64,000 nucleotides of DNA from an uncultured Ulvibacter sp. (GTDB lineage Bacteria > Bacteroidota > Bacteroidia > Flavobacteriales > Flavobacteriaceae), in NCBI GenBank assembly GCA_938083445.1, contig CALKCP010000007.1:35833-99832 (forward strand). The letters are read 5' to 3'. This document shows, in pieces, positions 19,307-27,093 of the stretch. Within the stretch, counting starts at the first letter, position 1. Each line of letters begins with the position of its first letter. The position numbers and the translations under genes are program-made. The notes beneath the pieces were generated by a model. That model was not told the origin of the DNA. It saw only the letters and a list, made by a program, of their open reading frames with translations, and made no database searches.

Positions 19307-20260
19307 ATGTTTATTGCACAAGTATTGAAGTACAAACACGAAGCGTGGCGCTATCTCATTGGCGGTTTTATTATATTTTCAGCCTCACAATTGGGGTCGC
19401 TTCCGTTTTTAGGAGCTGTGATGTTTAAGATTTTAAGTGAGGGTGGGAGTATTGCCGACTTGGAAGATACCTCCAAGCTTATGACGGTCTTGGATTCAAA
19501 TGTAACGCTGTTCTTAATGCTTTTGAGTTTTGCCATTGGTCTGCTCGGAATTTATCTAGTGGTAAAGTATCTTCACAACCAACCCATGCTGGCGGTAACT
19601 ACGACCAGGAAAAAAATGGATTGGAGTAGGTTCTGGTTCGGTTTCTCTCTAATTGCTGTTACAACATTATTTTTAACGGGTCTCGATTATTACAGCAATC
19701 CAGAGCACTTTGAAGTACAATTTAAGTTGGTACCCTTTCTAATTTTAGTTGCAATCGCTGTGGTAATGATTCCTTTGCAGACAAGTTTTGAAGAGTATTT
19801 TTTTAGAGGGTATCTTATGCAAGGAATTGGAGCGATGGCTAGAAATAAATGGGTGCCTCTTTTAATAACTTCCTTTGTTTTCGGAGGGCTTCACTTTTTT
19901 AATCCTGAGGTAGAAAAACTTGGCAGTGTTGTGATGATCTATTATATAGGAACTGGTTTGTTTCTTGGTGTCATTACCTTAATGGATGAAGGCTTGGAGT
20001 TGGCTCTTGGCTTTCATGCTGGTAACAATCTTATCGCAGCGATGCTAGTAACGGCAGATTGGACCGTATTTCAAACGAATTCAATTTTAAAAGATGTTTC
20101 CGATCCTTCTGCTGGAATCGATATTATTGCCCCAGTGCTAATTATATACCCTATTTTTATAGCGATTATGGCTTCTAAGTATAAATGGAAAGACTGGAGC
20201 AACAAGCTATTTGGAAGCATACAAGATCCTGCAATAGAAGCAGAAAAAATCAATTCATAA
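19307..20260 (+). CDS. CPBP intramembrane glutamic endopeptidase (Abi family)
   Basis: 317 residues with about seven membrane segments. The family's catalytic motifs are all present: EExxxR in FEEYFFRGYLMQG (E162, E163, R167), FxxxH in FGGLHF, and HxxxN in HAGNN. These proteases cleave within the membrane, related to Rce1. The gene lies between menC and menE with 3 bp and 8 bp gaps, so it is co-transcribed with menaquinone genes. Whether it acts on that pathway is unknown. Confidence 0.88.
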   Translation: MFIAQVLKYKHEAWRYLIGGFIIFSASQLGSLPFLGAVMFKILSEGGSIADLEDTSKLMTVLDSNVTLFLMLLSFAIGLLGIYLVVKYLHNQPMLAVTTTRKKMDWSRFWFGFSLIAVTTLFLTGLDYYSNPEHFEVQFKLVPFLILVAIAVVMIPLQTSFEEYFFRGYLMQGIGAMARNKWVPLLITSFVFGGLHFFNPEVEKLGSVVMIYYIGTGLFLGVITLMDEGLELALGFHAGNNLIAAMLVTADWTVFQTNSILKDVSDPSAGIDIIAPVLIIYPIFIAIMASKYKWKDWSNKLFGSIQDPAIEAEKINS

Positions 20261-20268
20261 AACGTAAT

Positions 20269-21348
20269 TTGAAAACAAAGTCACAATACCTTCATCCTGC
20301 TTTTAAACTTAACGGCCTTCAATATGAGTCGTTAAATGATCTGCGTTCCATATCTGATAACCTCAGTAAAAAAGGGGAAGAATTTGAAAAGAGTATTGGC
20401 CGATTTATTTTAGAGTGGTTAAATGAGGATGATTCCATAGCCGTAGAAACTTCTGGGTCTACTGGAGATTCAAAAAATATAAAGATAGCCAAGGAGCATA
20501 TGATTCACAGTGCAAAGGCAACTGGCAATTATTTTGGACAGCATGAAAATACATCTGCTTTGCTGTGTTTGTCGGCCAGCTATATCGCTGGGAAAATGAT
20601 GTTGGTTCGAGCCATGGTTCTGGGTTGGGATTTGCACATTGTAGCTCCCGCAAAGGAAGTGCTTACCGAATATGATAATGACTATGATTTTGTGGCTATG
20701 GTCCCTTATCAGTTGTTCCATGCAATTCCCGATTTGAAGAAGGTAAAAAAACTAATTGTTGGCGGTGGTCCAGTTTCTAAAGAATTAACCGAGATGCTTC
20801 GGGATGTTCCAACAGAGATTTATGCAACCTATGGAATGACTGAAACAATAAGCCATATCGCTGCAAGAAAAATAAATGGAGTTGGAAGTACAGATATCTA
20901 CGATACTCTGCCCAATGTAAAACTAGCCAAAGATGCCAGAGGATGCCTTACCATCTATGCTCCTGGAATTGATAAAGAAGTTATTATTACCAACGACTTA
21001 GTAGACCTGATTTCCTCTTCTCAATTTAGATGGTTAGGACGTTATGACAATGTCATTAATAGCGGTGGCTATAAAATCCACCCTGAAGCAGTAGAGGAAA
21101 AACTAGCTTCTTTTATTGATTTTCCATTTATTATTGCTTCGGAAAAAGACAAAGAGCTAGGGGAGCGGGTCATTTTAGTAATAGAGAACAATCAAAAGAT
21201 GCCACTGCCTAATTATGCAAGTGCCCTTGCGAGTATAGAAAGCCACGAACGACCTAAAAAGATTTATACAGTAACCAAATTTCCTTTTACGGAGACCAAC
21301 AAAATTAAAAGAGGTGACGTACTTCGATTGCTTCAAGAGTATAAATAA
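20269..21348 (+). CDS. menE: o-Succinylbenzoate-CoA ligase
   Basis: 359 residues from the TTG at 20269. Earlier in-frame codons overlap the protease gene and translate to an implausible Arg/Lys-rich stretch. The start context GTAATTTGAAAAC copies that of menC. It is an AMP-forming ligase of the ANL superfamily: SGSTGDSKNIKIAKEH (P-loop), IYATYGMTETISH (A5), GRYDNVINSGGYKIHPE (hinge) and the terminal NKIKRGDVLRL with catalytic Lys. It is shorter than typical MenE (about 450-490 residues), as is common in Bacteroidota. The function rests on motif and operon context. Confidence 0.9.
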   Translation: MKTKSQYLHPAFKLNGLQYESLNDLRSISDNLSKKGEEFEKSIGRFILEWLNEDDSIAVETSGSTGDSKNIKIAKEHMIHSAKATGNYFGQHENTSALLCLSASYIAGKMMLVRAMVLGWDLHIVAPAKEVLTEYDNDYDFVAMVPYQLFHAIPDLKKVKKLIVGGGPVSKELTEMLRDVPTEIYATYGMTETISHIAARKINGVGSTDIYDTLPNVKLAKDARGCLTIYAPGIDKEVIITNDLVDLISSSQFRWLGRYDNVINSGGYKIHPEAVEEKLASFIDFPFIIASEKDKELGERVILVIENNQKMPLPNYASALASIESHERPKKIYTVTKFPFTETNKIKRGDVLRLLQEYK

Positions 21349-21379
21349 GGTATATATGTATTCAACTTAAAAATTAGAC

Positions 21380-22696
21380 ATGCGATATTTTTTCCTACTT
21401 CTATTAGGTCTTTCATTAGGTGCTGTAAACGCTCAAACCCTTCCAGAGCGCGATCGCGCGATTTTGAAGGATGAGATACTAGCCGACCGTTTTAATAATC
21501 TTCTGCCACAATTAATGGACCGCTCAGGCATCGATATGTGGTTGGTTATTTCTAGAGAATACAATGAAGATCCAGTAATGCGGACCATGTTGCCATCCTC
21601 CTGGCTTAATGCACGCCGTAGAACGATTCTGGTTTTCTACAGGAATAAAGAACAAAATAGTATTGAGAAACTCGCAGTAGCTCGCTATGATGTTGGGGAG
21701 AACATAACGTCGGCTTGGGATAAAGAAAAGCAACCAAACCAGTGGGGGCGTTTGGTAGAGATTATTGGAGAGCGAAATCCGAATAAAATAGGAATAAATA
21801 CCTCTCAAAATTTTGGAATTGCAGATGGCTTGGTGCAAACCGATTACCAAGAACTTTTAGAGGCTTTGCCATCGGCAATGGAAGCCAAGTTGGTTTCTGC
21901 CGAAACATTAGCAGTCGCTTGGATTGAAACGAGAACCGCCAAGGAGATGGAATTATATCCAACGCTGGTGCAAATAACACATGATATTATTGATGAAGCC
22001 TTCTCAAGTGCGGTTATTACCCCTGGAAAAACGACTACCGAAGATATTGTCTGGTGGATGCGTCAAAAAGTGACAGATTTGGGGCTAGAAACTTGGTTTC
22101 ATCCAACTATCGACGTACAACGAGATAATGAAGCCTTAAAAAGCCATATCCAGTCATTTAGCAAGGCAAAGGAGGACGATCTGATTATTCGAGGAGATTT
22201 GCTGCATTGTGACTTCGGAATCACCTACATCGGATTGAATACAGATTGCCAGCAACATGCTTATATACTTAAAGATGGTGAAGATGAGGTGCCAACTTTT
22301 CTTTCTGAAGCATTTCAAAAAGGAAATAGAGTTCAGGATATTTTCACAAGCAACTTTGAAACAGGAAAGACGGGAAATCAAATATTACTAAAATCGCTAA
22401 AGGAAGCCAAAGCAGAAGGTTTACGACCTTCTATTTACACGCATCCATTGGGGAATTATGGACATAGTGCAGGCCCTACCATAGGAATGTGGGATTCACA
22501 GGGAGGTGTGGTTGGAACAGGCGACTATCCGTTGTACAGAAATACGGTATATGCTATTGAATTAAATACCACTGTATTCATTGCGGATTGGAAAAAAGAC
22601 ATTCGAATTATGCTGGAGGAGGCTGGTTTTTATGGAGAAAAAGGATTTAGGTATGTCAATAAAAGACAGGAAAAAATAAAGCCAATACAGATGTAG
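21380..22696 (+). CDS. Exported M24-family metallopeptidase (Xaa-Pro aminopeptidase type)
   Basis: 438 residues with a signal peptide (MRYFFLLLLGLSLGAVNAQ). There is a creatinase-like N-terminal half, then a pita-bread metallopeptidase domain. The likely metal ligands are the two Asp in LLHCDFGITYIGLNTDCQQH, His in HPLGNYGHSAGP, Glu in YAIELNT and Glu in IMLEEAGFY. The enzyme is probably periplasmic and removes N-terminal residues next to proline. It starts 31 bp after menE but is unrelated to menaquinone, so co-transcription may be incidental. Confidence 0.85.
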   Translation: MRYFFLLLLGLSLGAVNAQTLPERDRAILKDEILADRFNNLLPQLMDRSGIDMWLVISREYNEDPVMRTMLPSSWLNARRRTILVFYRNKEQNSIEKLAVARYDVGENITSAWDKEKQPNQWGRLVEIIGERNPNKIGINTSQNFGIADGLVQTDYQELLEALPSAMEAKLVSAETLAVAWIETRTAKEMELYPTLVQITHDIIDEAFSSAVITPGKTTTEDIVWWMRQKVTDLGLETWFHPTIDVQRDNEALKSHIQSFSKAKEDDLIIRGDLLHCDFGITYIGLNTDCQQHAYILKDGEDEVPTFLSEAFQKGNRVQDIFTSNFETGKTGNQILLKSLKEAKAEGLRPSIYTHPLGNYGHSAGPTIGMWDSQGGVVGTGDYPLYRNTVYAIELNTTVFIADWKKDIRIMLEEAGFYGEKGFRYVNKRQEKIKPIQM

Positions 22697-22761
22697 CACT
22701 CGCGCTATGATGCATTCTAATGAGGAAAGCAGCACTGGCGTGTTCGTTTTTCAATTTCCTA

Positions 22762-24390
22762 TTATACTTGTATCACTCCTAAATTAAAAGCTTTCTCAAT
22801 AGGAGCATGGTTTGCAGCTTCTATGCCCATAGAAACCCAAGTACGTGTATCTAATGGATTAATAACCGCATCGGTCCAAATATTTGAGGCTGCGTAATAG
22901 GGTGAAATTTGTTTGTCGTAGCGCGCTTTTATGCGATCGTAGAGTTCTTTTTCAACTTCAGGAGTAATCGTTTCGCCTTTCTTTTTAAGGGAGGCTGTTT
23001 CGATTTGCAATAGTACTTTAGCGGCACTATTACCACTCATTACAGCAAGTTCGGCACTTGGCCAAGCAACAATAAGTCTCGGGTCGTATGCCTTGCCACA
23101 CATTGCGTAATTTCCTGCACCATAGGAGTTTCCAATAATAATCGTAAATTTCGGAACCACACTATTACTTACCGCATTTACCATTTTGGCACCATCTTTA
23201 ATAATGCCACCGTGCTCACTTTTACTACCCACCATAAACCCCGTAACATCTTGTAAAAATACTAGGGGGATTTTCTTCTGATTGCAATTCGCAATAAATC
23301 TAGTAGCCTTATCGGCACTATCGCTATAAATGACACCTCCAAATTGCATCTCACCTGTTTTGGTTTTAACCAATTTTCTCTGATTGGCAACAATACCAAC
23401 CGCCCAGCCATCGATGCGCGCATATCCCGTAAGAATAGTTTGCCCATACCCTTCTTTGTACTCTTCGAAATCACCCGCATCAACAAGGCGCTTGATAATT
23501 TCTCGCATATCGTATTGTTCGGCCCGTGATTTTGGAAGAATACCAAAAATTTCCTTTGGATCTGCTAGCGGTTTTTCTGCTTTTTCACGATTGTAACCTG
23601 CCTTATCATAATCTCCAATTTTGGAGATAATATTCTTTATTTTATCAAGGGCGTCTTTATCGTCTTTTGCTTTATAGTCTGTCACCCCACTTATTTCACA
23701 GTGTGTAGTAGCTCCGCCTAAGGTTTCATTGTCGATAGATTCACCAATAGCCGCTTTTACGAGATAACTTCCGGCGAGAAAAATACTTCCTGTTTTGTCA
23801 ACAATGAGGGCTTCATCACTCATAATTGGTAAATAGGCACCCCCAGCAACACAGCTTCCCATAACCGCAGAAATTTGAGTAATTCCCATACTGCTCATCA
23901 CAGCATTGTTTCTAAATATTCTTCCGAAGTGCTCCTTGTCTGGGAAAATTTCATCTTGCATAGGAAGATAAACACCGGCACTATCTACTAAGTATATGAT
24001 TGGAAGTCGATTTTCAATAGATATTTCCTGCGCTCTTAAATTCTTTTTTGCCGTAATTGGGAACCAAGCGCCGGCTTTGACCGTGGCGTCATTGGCAACA
24101 ACGATGCATTGTTTTCCCTTTACATAGCCTATTTTTACAACCACCCCACCACTTGGGCAGCCACCGTGCTCTTCGTACATGCCGTCTCCTGCAAAGGCGC
24201 CTATTTCAATGGCGGGATTTTTTGTGTCGAGCAAATAGTCGATCCGTTCGCGCGCAGTCATTTTCCCTTTAGCATGGTGCTTTTCGATGCGTTTTGCACC
24301 CCCACCTAATTTTATTTTGGCGAATTTTTGACGCAGTTTTGAAGCTAATAATTTATTATGATCTTCGTTTTTATTGAAGTTGATATCCAC
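22762..24390 (-). CDS. Acyl-CoA carboxylase, carboxyltransferase (beta) subunit
   Basis: 542 residues. It has the N- and C-terminal crotonase-fold carboxyltransferase halves: GKMTARERIDYLLD at the start, DSAGVYLPMQDEIFPD and GGAYLPIMSDEALIVD in the first half, QDVTGFMVGSKSEHGGIIK and IIGNSYGAGNYAMCGKAY in the second. The length and the DSAGVYLP/ FPD details fit methylcrotonoyl-CoA carboxylase (leucine breakdown) better than propionyl-CoA carboxylase, but no biotin subunit is adjacent to confirm this. It acts in the cytoplasm and is transcribed alone. Confidence 0.85.
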   Translation of the reverse strand: MDINFNKNEDHNKLLASKLRQKFAKIKLGGGAKRIEKHHAKGKMTARERIDYLLDTKNPAIEIGAFAGDGMYEEHGGCPSGGVVVKIGYVKGKQCIVVANDATVKAGAWFPITAKKNLRAQEISIENRLPIIYLVDSAGVYLPMQDEIFPDKEHFGRIFRNNAVMSSMGITQISAVMGSCVAGGAYLPIMSDEALIVDKTGSIFLAGSYLVKAAIGESIDNETLGGATTHCEISGVTDYKAKDDKDALDKIKNIISKIGDYDKAGYNREKAEKPLADPKEIFGILPKSRAEQYDMREIIKRLVDAGDFEEYKEGYGQTILTGYARIDGWAVGIVANQRKLVKTKTGEMQFGGVIYSDSADKATRFIANCNQKKIPLVFLQDVTGFMVGSKSEHGGIIKDGAKMVNAVSNSVVPKFTIIIGNSYGAGNYAMCGKAYDPRLIVAWPSAELAVMSGNSAAKVLLQIETASLKKKGETITPEVEKELYDRIKARYDKQISPYYAASNIWTDAVINPLDTRTWVSMGIEAANHAPIEKAFNLGVIQV

Positions 24391-24497
24391 GTATTTTTCT
24401 GTTTGAGGCTAAAATACAAAATATCGAAATATTATCAGGGAAGTAGTTGATTATTCAGAAGAAAGAAGATTAAAGATGAAAGCGACTTCTGGATACT

Positions 24498-24545
24498 AAA
24501 TTCAAAGGTACTACGTACTTTGAATTTCACTCGAAGTGACAATTA
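24498..24545. repeat. REP-like dyad element
   Basis: Two nested dyads: AAATTCAAAG / CTTTGAATTT (24498-24507 and 24518-24527) and CACT-CGA-AGTG just after it. It looks like the short extragenic palindromic repeats common in flavobacterial genomes. Only one copy is visible here, so repetition elsewhere is an assumption. Confidence 0.4.
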
Positions 24546-24551
24546 AAACCT

Positions 24552-24579
24552 AGAACCCAGAACCCAGTACCCAAGACCC
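24552..24579. repeat. Four tandem heptamers
   Basis: AGAACCC, AGAACCC, AGTACCC, AAGACCC in direct succession: a small, slightly degenerate tandem repeat, with no coding potential seen. Confidence 0.7.
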
Positions 24580-24620
24580 TTAGCGCTGCACCATTCAACA
24601 CTGATCGTTTTTTAAAAATA

Positions 24621-24651
24621 ATTTACCTAGGAAGTATATTCCTAGGTAAAT
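24621..24651. promoter_or_regulatory. Perfect 13-bp palindrome, likely operator of the MarR regulator
   Basis: ATTTACCTAGGAA, a 5-bp spacer, then TTCCTAGGTAAAT. The right arm ends 14 bp before the TATCTTTG box and so covers the -33 region of the promoter. The MarR gene in the operon is the obvious candidate binder, acting as an autorepressor; this is inferred from position. Confidence 0.65.
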
Positions 24652-24665
24652 AAATACAATTGTTT

Positions 24666-24673
24666 TATCTTTG
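24666..24673 (+). promoter_or_regulatory. -7 box TATCTTTG for the FMN-reductase operon
   Basis: Exact match to the Bacteroidota TAnnTTTG -7 consensus, 53 bp upstream of the start codon and directly behind the palindrome. Confidence 0.6.
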
Positions 24674-24726
24674 ACTTTTATTTTAGTCATCACACCATAA
24701 ATATTTAAAAAAAAACAAAAACGAAT

Positions 24727-25272
24727 ATGAAAAATATAATTGCCTTCGCTGGAAGTAACAGTAAAAAATCCATCAACAAACAACTAGCAGTCTATACAGC
24801 AAATCAAGTAGCGGATGCTCGTGTATCGACCTTAGATTTAAATGATTTTGATTTGCCTTTATATGGCATTGATTATGAAACGGAACATGGTATTCCTGCA
24901 GATGCACAACGCTTTTTAGATGCAATTAAAAGTGCCGATGGTATTGTATTGTCTCTAGCCGAACACAATGGCGCCTACGCCACAGTTTTTAAGAATGTTT
25001 TTGATTGGATGTCTAGATTAGATGGAAAATTATGGAGTAATGTTCCTATGTTTTTAATGGCAACTTCTCCAGGCGCAAGGGGTGGCGCTAGCGTGCTGGA
25101 AATTGCCAAAGGACGTTTCCCTTATATGGGAGGAAATATCGTAGCCGAATTTTCACTACCAAGTTTTGGAGATAATTTTTCGGATGAGGGCATTGCCGAT
25201 ATTACATTAAGAAAAACCTTTGAAAACTCACTAGCGGCTTTTGAATCTGCTCTTACTGCAGAAAACGAATAG
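24727..25272 (+). CDS. NAD(P)H-dependent FMN reductase
   Basis: 181 residues, flavodoxin-like fold of the FMN_red family. The N-terminal FMN phosphate loop is AFAGSNSKKSINK, and the second flavin-contact region is SLAEHNGAYATVFKNVFDWM. Members reduce FMN, quinones or chromate, often by two electrons to avoid semiquinones. It is the first gene of a three-gene group with a MarR regulator (2 bp gap) and a pirin (27 bp gap). This arrangement suggests a quinone or electrophile stress response. Confidence 0.85.
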   Translation: MKNIIAFAGSNSKKSINKQLAVYTANQVADARVSTLDLNDFDLPLYGIDYETEHGIPADAQRFLDAIKSADGIVLSLAEHNGAYATVFKNVFDWMSRLDGKLWSNVPMFLMATSPGARGGASVLEIAKGRFPYMGGNIVAEFSLPSFGDNFSDEGIADITLRKTFENSLAAFESALTAENE

Positions 25273-25274
25273 CG

Positions 25275-25712
25275 ATGGGAGATCTTTCGAAAGATATAAA
25301 TACGACGTTTACTAACAAGAAGGTAAAGGCTTTGTTGAACCTTATTTATACTGCGAATTGGATCAACAGCAAGCAGAATACTTTTTTTAAGCCCTTCGGA
25401 ATTTCTCCACAACAATACAATATTTTACGAATTCTAAGGGGAGCATCTGAAGCGATTTCGGTTCAGACAATAAAAGATAGAATGCTGGAGCGAGCCCCCA
25501 ATACGACGCGACTTATGGACAAGATGTGTTCAAAAAAGCTAATACATAGAGTGTCTTGCCAAGGAGATAGAAGAGTCGTGCATATTGAGATTACTGAAGA
25601 AGGCTTGGAGTTATTAAAGAAAATTGATAAGGAAGTCAAAGATGATGTGTTAAAAAATTTGACAAATGAGGAAGCCATTATTCTTAGTGATTTATTAGAC
25701 AAGATTAGATAA
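25275..25712 (+). CDS. MarR-family transcriptional regulator
   Basis: 145 residues with a winged helix: dimer helix INSKQNTFFKPFGISPQQYN, recognition region ERAPNTTRLMDKMCSKKLI, wing CQGDRRVVHIEIT. MarR proteins usually repress their own operon and are released by phenolic compounds or by Cys oxidation; Cys residues flank the wing here (KMCSKK and SCQGD). The perfect palindrome at the operon promoter is the natural target. It lies between the reductase and pirin genes. Confidence 0.88.
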   Translation: MGDLSKDINTTFTNKKVKALLNLIYTANWINSKQNTFFKPFGISPQQYNILRILRGASEAISVQTIKDRMLERAPNTTRLMDKMCSKKLIHRVSCQGDRRVVHIEITEEGLELLKKIDKEVKDDVLKNLTNEEAIILSDLLDKIR

Positions 25713-25739
25713 TTAACAGAAGATTAAAGGACATTTAAA

Positions 25740-26609
25740 ATGAAACTGAATAGTATAAAAAAAATAGGAAGAAGTGATTTTGTAAACATGGGTCCAATTA
25801 AATTAAGACAACCCATCCCCACTCAGGATATCGAATTGGTAGATCCATTTGTGTTGTTACATCACTACGGACCCTACCCAATTAGCGAATTTAACAACCC
25901 GTTTGATCTTGGACCACACCCACATCGCGGTTTTGAACCAATAACGTTCTTGATTCAAGGGGAGCAATTACATCGTGATTCTTTAGGAAATGAAAGTGTT
26001 GTGAATGCGGGAGATGTGCAGTGGACAACGGCAGGAAGAGGCATCGTACATGCCGAAGGCCCAACCAAGGCGTTTATTAAAAAAGGGGGTGAACTCGAAG
26101 GAATCCAACTCTGGCTGAATCTACCTTCAGAAAAGAAAATGATGCCTGCTAATTATCAGCATGTAAAGAATGATGATTTCTTAGTGGTTTCTTCGGAAAA
26201 CTCAAAAGTGAATATTCAAGTAATCGCGGGAGAATTAAATGGGACCAATGGGAGGATTGGAACCCAGACTTCAGTAAATGCCTATATAATTGATATTGAA
26301 GAGGGAGGCGAATTCAATCTGCCTGTTCCGAAAGACCATCAATCCATAGTATACCTATTAAATGGTGAGGTAACAATAAATGATACTGAATCATTGGCTT
26401 TAAATAACAAACAGATGGTTTGGTTTAACCAAGACGGTGATGGATTCTCTTTGGAAGGGAAGTCGAAAAGCAAATTGTTGTTTTTGTCGGGCACTCCCAT
26501 TAATGAACCAATATCGAGCTATGGTCCGTATGTCATGAATACGCAAACGGAAATCATGGAAGCCATGCGTGATTATCAAAGTGGAAAGATGGGCTTTCTA
26601 ACAGTCTAA
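25740..26609 (+). CDS. Pirin family protein
   Basis: 289 residues, bicupin. The N-terminal metal-binding cupin carries LGPHPHRGFEPITFLIQGE (His, His and Glu ligands) and further His at RGIVHAEGP; the C-terminal cupin is degenerate. Bacterial pirins often dioxygenate flavonols such as quercetin or act as redox cofactors. It is the last gene of the reductase-MarR-pirin operon and is followed by a good terminator. Confidence 0.88.
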   Translation: MKLNSIKKIGRSDFVNMGPIKLRQPIPTQDIELVDPFVLLHHYGPYPISEFNNPFDLGPHPHRGFEPITFLIQGEQLHRDSLGNESVVNAGDVQWTTAGRGIVHAEGPTKAFIKKGGELEGIQLWLNLPSEKKMMPANYQHVKNDDFLVVSSENSKVNIQVIAGELNGTNGRIGTQTSVNAYIIDIEEGGEFNLPVPKDHQSIVYLLNGEVTINDTESLALNNKQMVWFNQDGDGFSLEGKSKSKLLFLSGTPINEPISSYGPYVMNTQTEIMEAMRDYQSGKMGFLTV

Positions 26610-26614
26610 TAAAT

Positions 26615-26640
26615 AAGCATCCTTAGGGGTGCTTTTTTTA
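26615..26640 (+). terminator. Terminator of the pirin operon
   Basis: AAGCATCC-TTAG-GGGTGCTT hairpin followed by a T run. Confidence 0.85.
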
Positions 26641-26869
26641 TATAAAAATACGATATTTGCTGATGTTCTTCGATGCTATGATAGCTGCAGAATGCGATAC
26701 TTCGTTATCTTTAACGTTGTGTTTAATTGAAACTGCGTTAGGGGCCAGCTAAAACAATTTTATTCGGCTGGTTTGTTGATGCCATTGTGATTATAATCAT
26801 AAGGCAAGTGCTTCAATCCCCTCCCAACTCATTTTAGTGATGAATGGAAACGCCATAAAAAAATAGAAT

Positions 26870-27052
26870 ATGGGAATGAATAAAAATACAGTGTTGGCCT
26901 GGGCAACGTTTATAATGATTGTAGTGGGTCTCGGGTTAATTGCGATGGGTGCTTTTAGATATGACGATGTTGCTGGTTGGGGTTTTGCCTCTGTAGGTTT
27001 CGGCTTCTTTGCCATTGCCTGGGTTTTTAATGCGTTGAAAGGGCGTGTTTAA
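26870..27052 (+). CDS. Small two-segment membrane protein (resembles CAL67264 family)
   Basis: 60 residues with two hydrophobic helices: NTVLAWATFIMIVVGLGLI and GWGFASVGFGFFAIAWVF, joined by MGAFRYDDVA. A start two codons later (MNKNT) is equally likely. It resembles the short flavobacterial membrane-protein family named after CAL67264; I recall this rather than checked it. The function is unknown. It lies 41 bp before ettA and may share its transcript. Confidence 0.7.
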   Translation: MGMNKNTVLAWATFIMIVVGLGLIAMGAFRYDDVAGWGFASVGFGFFAIAWVFNALKGRV

Positions 27053-27093
27053 ATCAAAAATAAAATCAAAACTTTTAATAAATAAAGAATACA

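Larger units (their letters stand above)
24391..24726. other. Intergenic region with repeats and an operator-like palindrome
   Basis: 336 bp without a gene. It contains dyad-rich, REP-like sequence (24498-24545), four heptamers (24552-24579), a perfect 13-bp palindrome (24621-24651) and a promoter box (24666-24673) for the FMN-reductase operon. Confidence 0.7.
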
